DNA of 64,000 nucleotides from Patescibacteria group bacterium (GTDB lineage: Bacteria > Patescibacteriota > Microgenomatia > UBA1406 > GWC2-37-13): contig BPJE01000001.1 in assembly GCA_026004455.1 (NCBI GenBank), positions 186,001 to 250,000 of the forward strand, given 5' to 3'. The position numbers and the translations under genes are program-made. The notes beneath the pieces were generated by a model, which was not told where the DNA came from, ran no database searches, and saw only the letters and a list, made by a program, of their open reading frames with translations. Of this stretch, positions 63,892 to 64,000 are shown one piece after another (positions within the stretch are counted from its first letter, which is position 1; each line of letters begins with the position of its first letter).

Positions 63892-64000
63892 TTGTTAAAT
63901 TATCACCATCAACAATTTTCACTACTTGATAAAAATTTTTTTTAATTTTCTCTGTAAAATTTAAATTTTTTTTGATATTATATATAAAAGCACTTTAAAA

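Noticed and set aside
63881-63998. Minus-strand frame reading YQVVKIVDGDNLTIIF, like the start of a staphylococcal-nuclease domain
   Set aside because: No start codon, a stop right after the motif, and overlap with the MFS gene; at most a relic running off the edge.

Overview
This window comes from a strongly AT-rich bacterial genome with short intergenic gaps, many small membrane proteins and few Shine-Dalgarno sites. Several lineage-typical small families (DUF5657-like, DUF5666, YidD, DUF192) and lysine/asparagine/isoleucine-rich proteins suggest a Candidate Phyla Radiation (Patescibacteria) organism, perhaps Microgenomates. This is inferred from gene style, not from a phylogenetic marker. 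TGA is used as a stop, so the standard bacterial code fits.

Layout. 1-5.5 kb: a PP2C-like fragment, a PH-domain membrane protein, a lone 5S rRNA, tRNA-Gln, and a compositionally foreign patch with a zinc metalloprotease, hairpins and a dead typA fragment. 5.6-15.6 kb: era, a cupin, a PP-loop protein, gltX, a NUDIX hydrolase, a Gld-type ABC operon, a histidine-phosphatase/kinase fusion and a PIG-L deacetylase. 15.6-27 kb: a complete type III-A CRISPR system (cas6, cas2, cas1; a 39-repeat array; csm6-like, csm4, csm5, csm3, csm2, cas10). 27-28.9 kb: superoxide dismutase, an FTR1-type iron permease and a MazG-like protein.

28.9-42.7 kb holds the most striking region: branched-chain amino acid biosynthesis (leuA, a fused leuD-leuC, leuB, two aminotransferases, ilvB, ilvN, ilvC, ilvA, ilvD, ridA) plus a prephenate-dehydratase-like gene. 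The leu half and the ilv half are each preceded by a promoter, a tiny Leu-rich or Ile-rich leader peptide, and a mutually exclusive antiterminator/terminator pair: two separate ribosome-dependent attenuators. The whole block lies between perfect 26-bp direct repeats, the left one covering the 3' end of the mazG-like gene, as expected for an acquired island. ilvB, ilvC, ilvA and ilvD contain about twelve single-base frameshifts, nearly all insertions, which indicates either poor local consensus or recent decay.

43-54.7 kb: trmD, pth, a Phd/VapC-type toxin-antitoxin pair, rsmI, a DUF84 NTPase, yidD, a phosphoesterase, a Tat-like secreted protein and a MacAB-type efflux operon under a BlaI-like repressor with a palindromic operator. 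54.7-64 kb: clpB behind a CIRCE-like HrcA site, a central carbon module (class I fba, class II fbp, gap, pgk), a DUF192 protein and an MFS exporter.

A recurrent feature is a TTGACA / 17 nt / TAnAAT-type promoter whose -10 box ends only about 6-12 nt before the ATG, so many mRNAs are predicted to be leaderless. This spacing was also used to choose start codons.
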